DNA from: Sipunculus nudus
Lineage: Eukaryota; Annelida; Sipuncula; Golfingiida; Sipunculidae
Direction of reading: 5' to 3'
Assembly: GCA_026874595.1 (NCBI GenBank)
Contig: CM049315.1
Coordinates: 10,496,664-10,560,663 of the forward strand
DNA length: 64,000 bases
Both the position numbers and the translations under genes were made by a program. The number at the start of each line of letters is the position of its first letter. The first letter of the stretch is position 1. Of this stretch, positions 34,201 through 46,512 are shown piece by piece. Below the pieces are notes generated by a model. It ran no database searches and was not told the DNA's origin. It saw only the letters and a list, made by a program, of their open reading frames with translations.

Positions 34201-36489
34201 AGTATAGGTATTTACGTATCGTTCACATCCGGTCAAACACCACGTAATGGAAATGTAATCCTGTTACGTATTATAATGACGAAACAGGCTTTTTATTATG
34301 GAAGAAAATGAAATAAACAAATAGGAAAAAAGCTGTAAAGTCTGTAATAGTTTATTTCGATATTGCTGAGTTCCAAACGGTGTTTGCAGGTTTTATATTG
34401 CAGAAAGCAAGAATATAAAACAGTGAAAATATAAATGTCAGAGATCACGCGACAGGAGGCAGCCTCGTTTGTTTGGATTGGATCAGTTCAGTTCTGCCGG
34501 TCTCTCCTCTCCCACAGGAAGCATATACATCTCAACCACTACTGTACAACCAGTAGACAAACGTACAAAACGGACCTGATTGCTCCCAGGAGAAGTACCC
34601 TTTGCTCTTATGCCGAGAGTGCACCTCAGGACTTGAGTGCTTGCCCACGGGCTCGGAAGTATAAATGATCTCATATGGGATAAACGTGGGGACCCCTTGT
34701 GATCATTCAGTCGTTATTACCCAACCACAAATCCAACATTTCGCTCAAATGTCAGATCCAAATAAACCACACAGTCTTGTCCTTAACAAGGTATTGGGAC
34801 ACAGTGGTTTGCAATATTCCGAGAAGGTGAGGAATACTAAATTGAACTAAACAAATACACTGTCAGGTTTGAGAATATTTACATGTAAAAAGCCTTTAGC
34901 AATGTTCTTAAAAACAAGAACGACTGAACTGGAATTTAATCGTACTATAATGTGTGGGTGAGGGCGCGTTCATACCAACAGCGGTCCTCCGGTTTCTACT
35001 TGGAAGATACGAGTCTACTTGTCACCAAAATCTCTCCACGGATAGATTCACAACTTCAGACTGTCCTCGGAGTACTTTCCTTTAGTATTTAATTTTTCTT
35101 ATCAACCCCTGACCTCGAAAAAAAATCGAAACCTCTCTTGATGGCTGTCATTTTTCGGCTAGACTAAAACCGTGAATTAAAAATATACAGCTGGCATGAA
35201 TTTTAACCAGATTAATTGCACTTTGTAGTAGAGAGATTGGTTAATTTTCTCTGTGTAAATTAATTGATAGCGCATGGAAGGAAATATGTCTACTATTTCC
35301 CCAAATATTTCAGCTGAGGAGTTTACATGAGAATAATGACGTTACGTGCATGTTAATTGAAGTCTTTCGAGAGGATGATGTAAGCTCCAATGCCCTGTGA
35401 TATACAGGGTTGTCCGCCTTGCTGACCTGCGTCTTAGTATTTTCATTTTACGCGTTGGAAAAACAATATGCATAAAGTGCACAACATGCACGCCTTGAAT
35501 AATTTATATACAATGAGTATATTTCGTCAGGTAGCTTTATGCACATTACAGATTTTTTCAATGATAGATGAAAACCGAATATGTAATTCTTCATGATCTT
35601 GCGTTTGACAGTATTCCTCACACGTACATATTTTCATGTTATTGACATAACTGGTTTATTTTTCGTCTATAATGGCTATATACAATATTTCACTCCAATA
35701 AACAGGATAACAGTTCGTGATATTTGAAATCGCAGTTTGCGTTCCGTTGTGAAAGTTTTTACATGAATGTACTGCGTACTGATATCCCACAAAACTGTAT
35801 ACTGGCATTACAGTAATGGTCATAGATTGTCCTTTATATGGAAATATTATTTGCGGTTTCTAATCTGCCCAAATAACAATGCTATAAATAAAATATTCAA
35901 TCTGGTCAAAAATTGAAAAAAAAATGATTTAGAATAAAAGTATACATTAAAAAATCGTTTTAAAAGGTAATAATCCAAGCCTTGTAAAGTCATCTGTAAA
36001 GTCTCTTCTTGAACGCAGAACAAGACAGAAGGACATCCTTTTGGCACAAGCCAAATCATTTTTCACATTTTATCTACATCCGTCTGGTTCAATAAAACTA
36101 GATTTAAGTGTTCACGGTAAGTTATTTACTCGTAATGTTGAAATCAAGTTAAAGGTTGAAACCTAAAGCAAAAGTTAAACAAGTGAACAAGACGCCATAT
36201 ATCCATATTTACAGAATGCATACATTTTGGCTTGGGGCTTTCCAGCTGCAAGAAACAGTCCACCAAAAATAGGCAGTTTGTGCTATGTGGCAATGAGAAA
36301 AAGTTTGCGTCTTGACACATTGATCAAGTTCGTCTGGCTGTCTGAAGCAATCTATCAAGTGTTGGAAGTCGTGCCTTATCCCTGGCCTAATGACAGCGTG
36401 ATATCGAGCTCGTCTGGAACAAAACTCTTGTTATTACGAAGGTTTCATGATGAAGATGAGTGGGCGTGATTTAAGGCAGTCAATCAAGG
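34201..36489. other. intergenic and probable 3' UTR of the distal CNGA exon
   Basis: The part nearest 36489 should be 3' UTR of the minus-strand channel exon. The nearest minus-strand AATAAA I see is about 35652-35657. No other gene recognised. Confidence 0.4.
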
Positions 36490-37979
36490 TCAGAGGTCAG
36501 TCTCGGCACATTGGCTTGCTTTACTGGTCAAACTTTGTGTGCTGTCAGACCGCTCATTACTGGGTCCCGGTACAACAACTATGTCTGGCGGCAGACGAGG
36601 GGAACCGCCAGAGACCTCAGACACTTGGTCAAGCTCTCTGCTCAATGTTGTCTCCAGCTTGTACACTCTCTGTTTCAGTTTTTGTTGTGTGCAATTAAAA
36701 TCGGCAAGTAGGCGTGCAAACCTCGTTTGTAAAACTTCCATTTGTTCCGACATTCTTTTCAGCTTTTCTTCAGCGGACTCGCGAGCCAAGTCATCTCGCT
36801 TTGCCGCCTCCTCGTCCAAAAGATTGTCTTTTAACAATACCTGGCGCCCCCTCTCGATAAGAATTTTCTTTGCCTCTGGATACTCCCCTAGTGCGTCCCA
36901 CAGATCATTTTTATTGAGGACAAATATATCCGAGTAGCCATTGCTTCTGACATTCGCTGTTCGTCGGTTACCTGTTTTATTTCCGGCGATGTTTAAAATG
37001 CTAAGCTCCCCGAACACGCTCCCCTCACCCAGAGTCGCAAAGATTGTTTTACCGTCATCGGCGACAACACTTAGTTTGCCCCTTTTTACTATATACATTT
37101 CTTTGCCTATATCACCTTTCCTGCAAATGTAATCACCCGGACTAAAGACGGACAGTTTTAACTTGAGTACCAGCTCCACTAAGAGTCCCGGCTCGCAGTC
37201 CTGAAATATAGCTACCTGTTTCAAGGTGTCTAAATGCACATGAATGGCAATCTCAGCCTTAAGCTTGTCAGGCAATGTGGCCAGAATAATCTCTTCGTCC
37301 AGCGATTGCTTGTTGGTCCACAAATAATCGAACCACTTAATTACCCGCTTTTCCAGATCTCGGGTCACTTTTCGTAACTCCATGTAACGTTTTACCCCGT
37401 CCATCTTTTGCTGAAACTCCGATCTTGATGCGTTCATGTTTGAAATCATGCTTCCAACGTTACCAACAATGGTGGCAAAAATAAGAACACCGATTAGAAA
37501 ATCCACAACGACGAAGAGGTATTCAATATCTTTCTCTGGACGCGGGGTCTCCCCGATCGTGGTTAGCGTGAGTGTGGACCAGTAAAAACTGTATATGTAC
37601 ATCCGTGATAGCGTGTTGTTGATGGGATCAGATATGTTGAAGTAGACCCAGTCGTCTGTACCAAACCCTATCCACTTACTCATTTGAAAATAGAAACATG
37701 CGTTCCAGTGAATAATTATCAGAATGTAGAGGATGAGAATGACGATGCGGAAGAGGTTTGGGTAGTTAGTCCTGGTTTCGGTTCGTTCAAAGAACTCCAG
37801 CATCCTCCTGATTCTGAAAAGTCTGTTGAAGCGGAGATAAGGCTGGTTGAAGCCACCCGCGATGTACAGAAGGTCGGTCGGAAACAAACTGAGTAGGTCA
37901 AACTTGAACGACCACGCCTTGGTGTAGTTCTTCAGTAGGAGCTTGGCGTCCCGAACCAACAGTCCTTGTTCCAAGTAAG
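36490..37979 (-). CDS. cyclic nucleotide-gated channel alpha-type, terminal exon (distal copy)
   Basis: One exon of 1490 bases (two bases completing a codon, 495 codons and a stop) encodes S3 to the C-terminus of a CNGA-family cation channel. It opens with AYLEQGLLV after acceptor ttttttcag. In order: S3 ([12 protein letters not shown]), S4 with spaced Arg ([12 protein letters not shown]), the S4-S5 motif [11 protein letters not shown]5 ([11 protein letters not shown]), pore with selectivity filter TIGETP (Glu codon 37549-37551), S6 ([19 protein letters not shown]), C-linker, a cyclic-nucleotide-binding domain ([27 protein letters not shown] with the phosphate-contacting Arg-Thr) and a CLZ-like coiled coil ([19 protein letters not shown]). 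The protein would act at the plasma membrane, opening on cGMP or cAMP binding and passing Na+ and Ca2+. No S1-S2 exon is visible between this exon and the homologous one at 50764. It is either an alternative last exon of one gene or a second gene whose 5' exons I cannot see. Confidence 0.92.
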
Positions 37980-40900
37980 CTGAAAAAACACCAAGTAGAA
38001 ATGCAGGAGAATCATCCGTAGATAAGGACACCATGAAAATAAATGAAGTTTTGTACTGACTTCCCTCTCTTAATAACCAGTGTTATATGAGTATTATGTC
38101 AACTTAACTGAACTGGGTTTTCTTTATAAATGCTTGTCAACCCAAACGTGTCGGCCTGTAGACTAAGATAAACTCAACTTAAAAAAATATGACAACCTCC
38201 TTTTAAAGAGTTTTACAATTTTAAGGCTGTATATTTTGCACTTAGCTTTTTTGAACGGTTTTCTCTTTTTTCCCCAAGCCTTATGCAAATAGAACTTGAG
38301 CTTATATGATAATTTGCTAATATTTGCTGGAGTGTCATACTAATGTTATGACGGACAGTTGTGTAACGGAATTTTACGATATTGCCAGTGTCCTCAGTCT
38401 ATACAAATAACATCAAATATGTACCAAAAACTGGAAAACAATATTAATCTACTGCTTCTAGCTGATAGCATACATACATATTTCATCCATAAAAAAAGAA
38501 GTACTCAAATAACTGATATAAAATAAATTATAAGATAAATTCCTGGAAACAAAGACAGCTTGCAAAGTATGTAGGGTTCATTTTTTCCTGGTCAGGAAAT
38601 GACGTCACTGTCCCCGAAGAAACCAGAAATAAAAATAAAACGGAAGGTCTGCAGATGTGGCCCTTCTGGCTTGTGATAAATAATTATAAAAACCCATGAT
38701 GCATGCATACCTCTCTTTGTATCGACCAGGTACTCTAACCCCTGACATATGGTAAATCCCCTCTCGCTTTGGGCGCACGCTAATGGCCAGCCGAGAACTA
38801 CAGCAAAAATCCATCAATCCAGCGACCGGAACTGCTCAAGGCCACGCGGAACTTCTTAAACAGTACAGGGCTGAATTAGGATTCGCAGATAGAAAGTCTT
38901 TTAACTGGAATACGGGTATATGTTTCGTGACTTATCCATATATTACCAGGACATATTGACAAATTACATTTATTCTTCTTAAATATAATAACTTTTGAAC
39001 GTCAAATTAAAGCCTATTGCTTACTTCTGTCAGCAGTGAGAACGGGAGACATGAAGTTTAAAATAATCTTGAAAATGTGAATTATATATGTATGTTAAAA
39101 CTGTGTGGTTTTGTCTATATGTAAATTAATGATAAGGCCTATTTTCTATAGTAATACAAATTCCTTTCTTCCTTCCTTCCTTCCTCCATTCATTCGAGAA
39201 AAACAAAACAAAAACTACATGTTATGATTATGTTGTCACACATTAGCCTTTCATCAAATAATGTCAATTGCTATGACCCTTTAAAACACGAAGCCCACTG
39301 ACTCCGGTCATGTGTCATTTTAATTAAACAGGTACGCCATCAGAAATCTTCACCCGAAGGCATTGATTAATTTATTTTTCAATTGATTAATAACAGCATG
39401 AATCAAATTAGGAAGCACCGTTATTTCACAATCATTTCCATCGACATCAGTTGTTATGGCTTTAATCATCATTAATGATTGTTGTCATGCGGCTTTAGAT
39501 TAACTAATAAACCATAGTAATTGAAACGGAGCATCCGTGCACCGAGCCGACAATGATTACAACCATCACTAGGGGCGGATACGGGATTTTAAGGGTGGGG
39601 GGGGGGGGACAAAACCCTGGGACTGGTAAACATATGTGCAGGCAGACTTTAGATATATCTCTCATGCCGAAGTATATGGAAAAAACTGCTTTTCGTTATT
39701 AAGTGTATTTTAATCTTTTTCATTGATTGTAATTTTTTCGCAAAAGAGGGGTCCCTCTGAGTCCGACCCTGATCAATTCTTCGATGAAGAATTGTAACCT
39801 CCGTGTAACAGCCATCTTCACACAGGGCCGGTTTGAGCCACTGGGAGTCTGGGTCGTTTCCTAGTGGTCAGATGGTATAAAACAACGGACCTGACTTCAG
39901 TGTTTCATATGTACATGTACTTTATTTTTTACGCATGTACAGGCCTATAGAGTCCAAGTTTCATGGGACACGAGGATAAAAGCTGAAGAAGATTTCTGTC
40001 ATATATGGATGCAGACTCTGGCTCATGCGGTCTTATTGAAGAGTTCATTATAAGATCAGAGCAATCATATAATATCATTGCAGTCATTATATACAATCAG
40101 TATTATATTTTATTCAAACTTAATTTCAATTTATCGTTACTGAAGGAACTACAATTGTTTAGGTGTTATGTAATTTAAGTCCTGTAATATAAGAGTCGTA
40201 ATGGTCGGTTTAATTCCGTATTGACAAATTCACGCTTAGACCTTGAACACCAAGGTCAAGTTCTCAAGTTTTCATAGTCCTCCGAAAACATGACAGAAAA
40301 AATAGAGCCAAAATTAAAAAAGGCATTACCTCAAAAGTTATGGGGGTTATAATAATTTCTGCAGATCTGACTTTGAAGATCAAGGTCATGGCCACCAATT
40401 TTAAAACCCTTAAGAGATGTTGGTAAAAAATAATGATGTTGGTTGAATGCTAACTGTCATGCGGCCGGACGGCCAGACGAAAGGACTACTGACAAAGGGT
40501 GATCGCCATAGCAAAATGAGAATAAAAAAGAATAAAGAAGCCCCCCCCCCTCAATACAATAAATAGAATCACCTTCAACAAAATACCCTCTCCAATACCC
40601 CGCGGCTCTGTCCCCCTCTCTTTATGACCGCCGACAAAACCTTTCGTCCGCCACGGGGAAACCAATGTGTGAACATTTGTGTCATGTTGACGTCCATATA
40701 AATTATTAAGTGATAGGACTACATGCCATGTGCCGGAACAGTTATTACACTAATTAATGAACAACAAAATTCAGTTGATATGAGTATTAAGGAGGTATAA
40801 TTCGATGGAGCTGGCTGTAACTCAAGCTGAAGAACATGACCGCATCGTACAGTTATTAAACCAGCACATTAAAAATAACCAATTTGAAAGCACTATCAGA

Positions 40901-41099
40901 TAACATGAAGCAGAACTCATGCAGGTTCTAAGTTTCCATGCCAACCAGACTCTGGAGTTGAATAGATAATGTGGGAGTGGAAGACGTGAATGTTTATGAT
41001 GTCTCATCCAAGGCTAGAAAGATATTGATGAATAAGTTCTCTCAACACTGACATCATTGTCAAGCGTTGTACTAGCCTTCATAAGTGTTATTGCAGGTA

Positions 41100-41196
41100 T
41101 CTCTCTCCCTCATTGTGTGTCTTTCTTTGTCCATCTCTTTGTCTGTCTGTCTCTCTCTTTCTCCTGTCCCCTGTCTCTGTCTTTTTATATCCATAT

Positions 41197-41243
<47 letters not shown>

Positions 41244-41244
41244 C
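41100..41244. repeat. CT-rich tract with (CT)n and (CA)n microsatellite
   Basis: A degenerate CT-rich segment leads into an uninterrupted CT run (about 41200-41236) and a short CA run. The Ser/Leu and Arg/Glu frames it creates on the two strands are artefacts. Confidence 0.9.
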
Positions 41245-43714
41245 TATATTTGTAAACACATATTTTGAATATTTCCAGTAGAACACGGTGCATCTTGCGT
41301 GAATGTCAGCCTTTCCGTATCTTTTAATCAGAGATAAATAAAACAGTGTCAAATGTTATACTTGAGTGTGTTCTCGGTCATTATAATCTCTTTATGTAAC
41401 AGGCATGCCTAATTGGTAAAGATCTAATTCGTAAATGTAATTGTTTTCATCCGGCTGAAAAGTTGGAGCGTTGCCATGGGAAACAGAGCTAGGCCAGGTC
41501 CTCATTCAATACAACAGGGAGTTTGTTTAAGTAGTCCCCGATATATGACGGGTGTCAAAGTTGATATGCAGGGGTCACGAATTTAAATTGTCTGCGAACT
41601 GATTGTGTAATTTATCATGACATTCCCGCGTCCTTTAACAGATTTCTTACGATCGATATTGTTGTAACCCAAACGAGACTGGATACAAAGAACAACCTTT
41701 CTTTTTTCGAGGAAATTGTCATTTAAAGGTTCATTTCATATAGATTATACAGGGAGGCATTCAGTTCAAAATGAGGTCAGAATCAGTGGTTATAGCGAGA
41801 GATAGACTGAAAAGAGGCAGTAATTTTACGGACTGATCCCAGTGTCGTCTGCTCTACATGTTTACTGGGTTTACCGTGACATAGCGGGAACCCTATAGCG
41901 ACTCACCGCATTCATTTTATAATGTTTATAGCTATAACATGGACCCGTTTCTAATAATCTACGGCCTGTAGGGTGATATTCGATTGTCAAACTAAATGGA
42001 ATCTGACAAAATTTATAAATGATCACAAGTCGTCTGCCAGGCAGCCATGCGAAGATAAACGACAGATGTGCGTGACACAGTAGGTCGATGTTTTAGTACC
42101 CGTACCATCGGGTCGCGGGCCAGACACCTCTTAACCAGTCACGGTGAAACAGCTTGTACATCATTAAGGTTACGGCTCCAGTGCCTGACCTATACATAAT
42201 AACATTACCGCTATGATAGTTTCAGTGGATAGGAATACACGATATACTTATTGTGACCCACATTCCACTGCACTGCAATTTCTGAGCATGCGCATGGAAA
42301 AGGGTCATTACTGATCATGTGCAAGTTAAAGGTCACTTGCAAATAAAAATTCCATAATGTTAAACAAAATATTCTTTAAAATTATAGATTTCAAATCAAA
42401 ATAAATTTGATGGGAGGCCACATATAACAATAACCCCACAAGAGTGTAATATCTCTAGTGACCTTTGACCTCAATGAATATGCAGAATTTTTTAAGAGAA
42501 AGAAACTCACATGAGTGATTATATTGGTGAAACTCACATTGTGAATTTCATCGAAACCATTAAATTTCTAATCACTGCAACACTACCAAAAAATCTGGTG
42601 ACCACTTACCTTATTAAATACGCTTGGATTTTGCCCAGGTTCGAATTCAGGCAAGATACTACATTGGTTAATATTCAGAGCGAGTTTCATTAAAAAAATA
42701 TAATATTAAAAATATAATATTCATGGTACGTCAACGTGTAATGCCGACGAGCTGATGTGTTCGGGTCAGACACGCAATTATCGAAGATATTTTTCAAGTA
42801 AAAGTAAATAGATTCCAGAAACACAGGCAGGGAAATCGCCGTTAACGATATGACAGATTTATTGGGTTTAATCATCTGAGGTATAAGACAATATGATTCC
42901 TTATGTCGAAAAAATGAAAGTAGAGGGAAGAACAAAATATAAATCAGTTTACGTTGTTGCCGATAGGTGTCGGAATTATTGAAAAGTCTATAAAGTGGAC
43001 GAACTGTGGGTGGTTGATGTGAGATTATGCCATGCAGTTACAGCGGTTCCTAAAAATAAATGTCTAATCATCAACACAAAGCAGCAACAAATACGTCATC
43101 ACACTCGGTGATTTCCTGTCCCTCCATGACTTCCGGTTGAACAGCACCAGCTGTCGGACAATACGCGACCATTTTCTTAACACATCGTCATCTTTCTGTC
43201 ACATCGTCAGACTTACAATATCTCCTGAACATAAGGCACCACCATTAATGGTTTCTCAGACACTGCTCGTGTCAATGTTGATCGACAACCTAGACCCGTA
43301 TCATTATTTTAATTAGATATTTACTTTATTTATCTCCAGCCGATCCGACAATACTTTTCAGAAATATAAAGATTAAAATTCATTAAAAACTTAATTTTGT
43401 TATGAATCAAACAATTGCTGATATTATGTGGTCCCTTGATCATATGAAAATTTTACAAAGATATAAAGTAAATAAGAAAAAAATCGATCTGTCGCATTGC
43501 TTTCTGAATCCAAGTTCTTGAAAACCCAACATTTTTTGTAAACAGTGGGCATTTGATTTTATCGTTTCCCGTGTGATGACGGGTAACCTGCTCTCATCCT
43601 GTCGTCAGTTTCCTTTTGGAGTCGTCTGTCTCGCAGTCCTTTCCGGGAACAAGGAGGATGTTTCAAATAATCAAAGAAAAAAGATGTCAGCATTTAAGCC
43701 CTGTTAATTTGAAA

Positions 43715-43993
43715 AAAAGTGGTGGTAAATGGCGGTGGTTTATCGTCACCGACGATGTCAGTCTCATCTGACTTTACCTTCCCGGTCTTTCGGACCTGTT
43801 CATTTTTGTAGTTTTTCACGGCTCCCAGGAGAACACAGCAGCCACAACAAGTGCGGTAAGTGTATTCCTTCTGCATTCTTCTTCAAACTCATGATCAGTA
43901 CCAATTCACTCCTAAGTGGAGAGAGGGCGCATCATTGTTAAGACTTTGGCAAGGAGTTTTAGCGCCCTAACCATTATGTACACCATCACGCTA
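43715..43993 (-). mobile_element. tRNA-derived SINE-like repeat, diverged copy
   Basis: Read on the minus strand, the head atagcgtgatggtgtacataatggttagggcgct resembles a tRNA A-box region. It matches the head of the repeat at 63880-64000. The other end (caccgacgatgtcagtctcatc, ggtcttt, agttttt) matches 63223-63350. Shared blocks at both ends, in the same order, indicate one repeat family with a tRNA-like 5' part and an unrelated body. Confidence 0.55.
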
Positions 43994-45089
43994 TTGGATA
44001 CAGCATGCAGGAGTTTAAGGACAGTTTGACATCTTTGACAATACCGACCAAGACACACTGACTGCCGGAGACGGATCGTGACGTGTTAGAAGAACATGTC
44101 AATCAATGATACAATTCAATTTTACTGTTTAGTAGTTCTGTCATAACTTTGTGTGATGCGGTATATCTAAGATTATTGCTTCACGTCATCAAAATTAATA
44201 CACCATACCTTTACCTTGGATATATGTAGCCCATATTAGATGTAAGATTTCTGATATATAAAGTTAAATATAAAAACTGAAATAAAAGCTTTGTTACTCT
44301 TGGCCTGGGTACAAGCACACAGCTCGTTATATGTCGGATTTTTTAACATATATAGAGTAATATCTTGCTTATTTCGACCATAAAGCCACATCCTGGGCTT
44401 TTATCCAATCATAATTAAGCTTGCAATGGCCCTGTGGCAAATATGGTACCGGAGAGCAATACACGGGCGGTTGCTAAGCAACGTTAATCAAATGCCTGAT
44501 AGTTCCTTTATTTTACCTTGTGGCGTTTACGATCACCAGATCAACTGCTCATTGTATATTACTTCAAAATACATTATTGTCGACTCGGTCAGTATGTTGT
44601 TACTGGAGATAATAGCAAGAAATAACTGCTAAAATTTTTTCTTTATTGCTATACTTTTCTTTATTTAATAACTTTTACGGCCGGCTCCTTTATGAGTAAC
44701 GGCAATTTAAGGGACATAAAAAATTGATGAGCAGGGTCCTTCCATCTCGCCCGATACCATTTCGTATCAGATCCTGACCAACAATGGAGAACATTATATA
44801 TACCAGGTCACATGTAGCGAAGTCTTGCGTTACATTTAATTCTCACACTATGTGGCGGCGAATACACAGACTGCTTTAAATGTTTGGCTGCCCCCAAAAA
44901 TTGAAAGGTCACACCAGCAGGAAGTCTTCAATAGCTGTTGTTCTTCATTAAAAGGTCCCTGAAATGTCAAATCTTTGTGCTTTAGGGAAATGTATGTGGG
45001 ATTAATTAAAACACAAAATGGCCAACTTGGTCATGCTATTTACTGAAATCAAGCGCGTATCTAAGAGCTTCTGTAAGGCAAAATGAGCA

Positions 45090-45200
45090 GTAAGACACAT
45101 AGAGGGAATATGGAATGCAAATGAGTTTCTTAAGACGGGATTCGAGCACAATGTCGCTGTCTCAATGAGCCACGCAAGTTGCCGCTGGACCCACCATGCA
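45090..45200 (-). repeat. possible tRNA-related repeat fragment
   Basis: On the minus strand the segment reads gcgtggctcattgagacagc, followed by gctcgaatcccgtc, which resembles a B box. No complete cloverleaf can be drawn, so this is at most a degenerate tRNA-derived fragment. Confidence 0.25.
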
Positions 45201-45861
45201 GCTTGTCGGGATCCCTTTATTTCCACTGAGAGAGTATAAAAGTAGTTCCTTAAAAATAAAAATGATATGTGAAAAAATATAAGCTAATATTTGTTTTTAA
45301 ATGTGTAAAATAGCTCTGTGCATATCTTGCCAGCAGATACTTAGACTAACAAGTTAACCAAGCCGGGCGGGTGAAATACTGTCTCCTGTCTATCTATGAC
45401 GCATGTAATTATCTGTCGAGAACGCTCTTCAGGAAAAATCAATATCTAATGTAGCCCGAAGTATGTAGCCCTTGGGGCAGACTTTTACAAGAGAAATCAG
45501 TTATATGTGCTGTCATTTAAAGAAAAGAGATACATGTGCCTTTATTTTGAGATGGAAGCAGCATATGCAGGATTTATTTCGACTTGATATATCGATCGCC
45601 CGGCAAGAGTGTTTCGTACAATTGCGGTTACGCCGTAACCTTATAAACTGCGCCTAACGTGGATTGGCGGACTTTTTTGTCGAATTAAATAACAAACAGA
45701 CGTGTATATAAGGAATTGAGTTTATTATTCAAAGACACATTACAGAATCTGCAGGACAGAGAATCGTTCTATGTGAAAACAATAGCTGAACAGGACAGTG
45801 TTTAACATACCCATCAGTCTTCTAGGCAGCTCTTTTATTTTACAAGTATTGTATCAATATA

Positions 45862-46512
45862 CAGTAGACCTTCTGTTTTCCGAATACCCAGTGACAATTT
45901 ATTTGTTCGGTGAAACGGAATATCGGCCACACTGCATTGTTTGAGCGATATATGAATTTTCGAAAACAAAACTACATGTAAAATATTTCATATTTAAATC
46001 ACACCCACAAAACGATATAAAAGGAATCTGAATATTTTATCCTTTTAGCAGGCAGTTATAATTTCCAAAACAAAACGTGTGATTGGGGGTCCAGCTCTCA
46101 CTTACATGCGTTTAAGCAATGAAATTTCCTGGCCATGTTTTATTGATTTTATTTATGATTTTTATTTATATTTTTCAAACAGAAGAAACATTTAGATGAA
46201 AGAAGTTTCGAATACAGTACATATAGGATAAACGAATGTAATTTCGGATGAACGACCATACCTATTTACCAAGTTTCGAATAAATGGATTTTAAAGCAAA
46301 CAAAATTCAGATGAACCAATTTACAAACAAACAAACTTTTGGATGAACGAATTTTTAAACAAAGGAAACTTTGGATGAAGCAATTCTCAAATAAAAGAAA
46401 TTTAGGGTAAATGAATTTAAAGAAATTTTGGCCAATCATCTTTCAATTAACGAAATTTGAAACGAAACAAAATTTGTAGATAAACGAATCCCCTGAAAAC
46501 GAAGATCTGCTG
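45862..46512. mobile_element. pogo/Tigger-like non-autonomous element with internal degenerate repeats
   Basis: The left end cagtagaccttctgttttcc follows a TA dinucleotide. The right end, read inverted, is cagcagatcttcgttttcag, giving a terminal inverted repeat of about 20 bases with few mismatches. CAGTAGAC-type ends next to TA are typical of pogo/Tigger-like elements. The interior (about 46190-46490) is a run of degenerate 35-45-base units containing ggatgaacgaat and aaacaaa. No transposase frame is present. The right-hand TA is altered to TG. Confidence 0.65.

Larger units (their letters stand above)
37980..45861. other. intron or intergenic DNA between the two CNGA terminal exons (part 1)
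   Basis: No S1-S2 channel exon could be found on the minus strand by looking for coding versions of LDYICD or VQFRTG. The segment is AT-rich with low-complexity tracts: TTCC repeats (about 39165-39185), a G run (about 39597-39609) and a C run (about 40540-40549). A possible short element with an aggggcggat end begins at 39571. A 32-codon frame at 40805-40903 (+) is followed in the same frame by another coding-looking stretch to about 40968; no family recognised. Confidence 0.5.
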
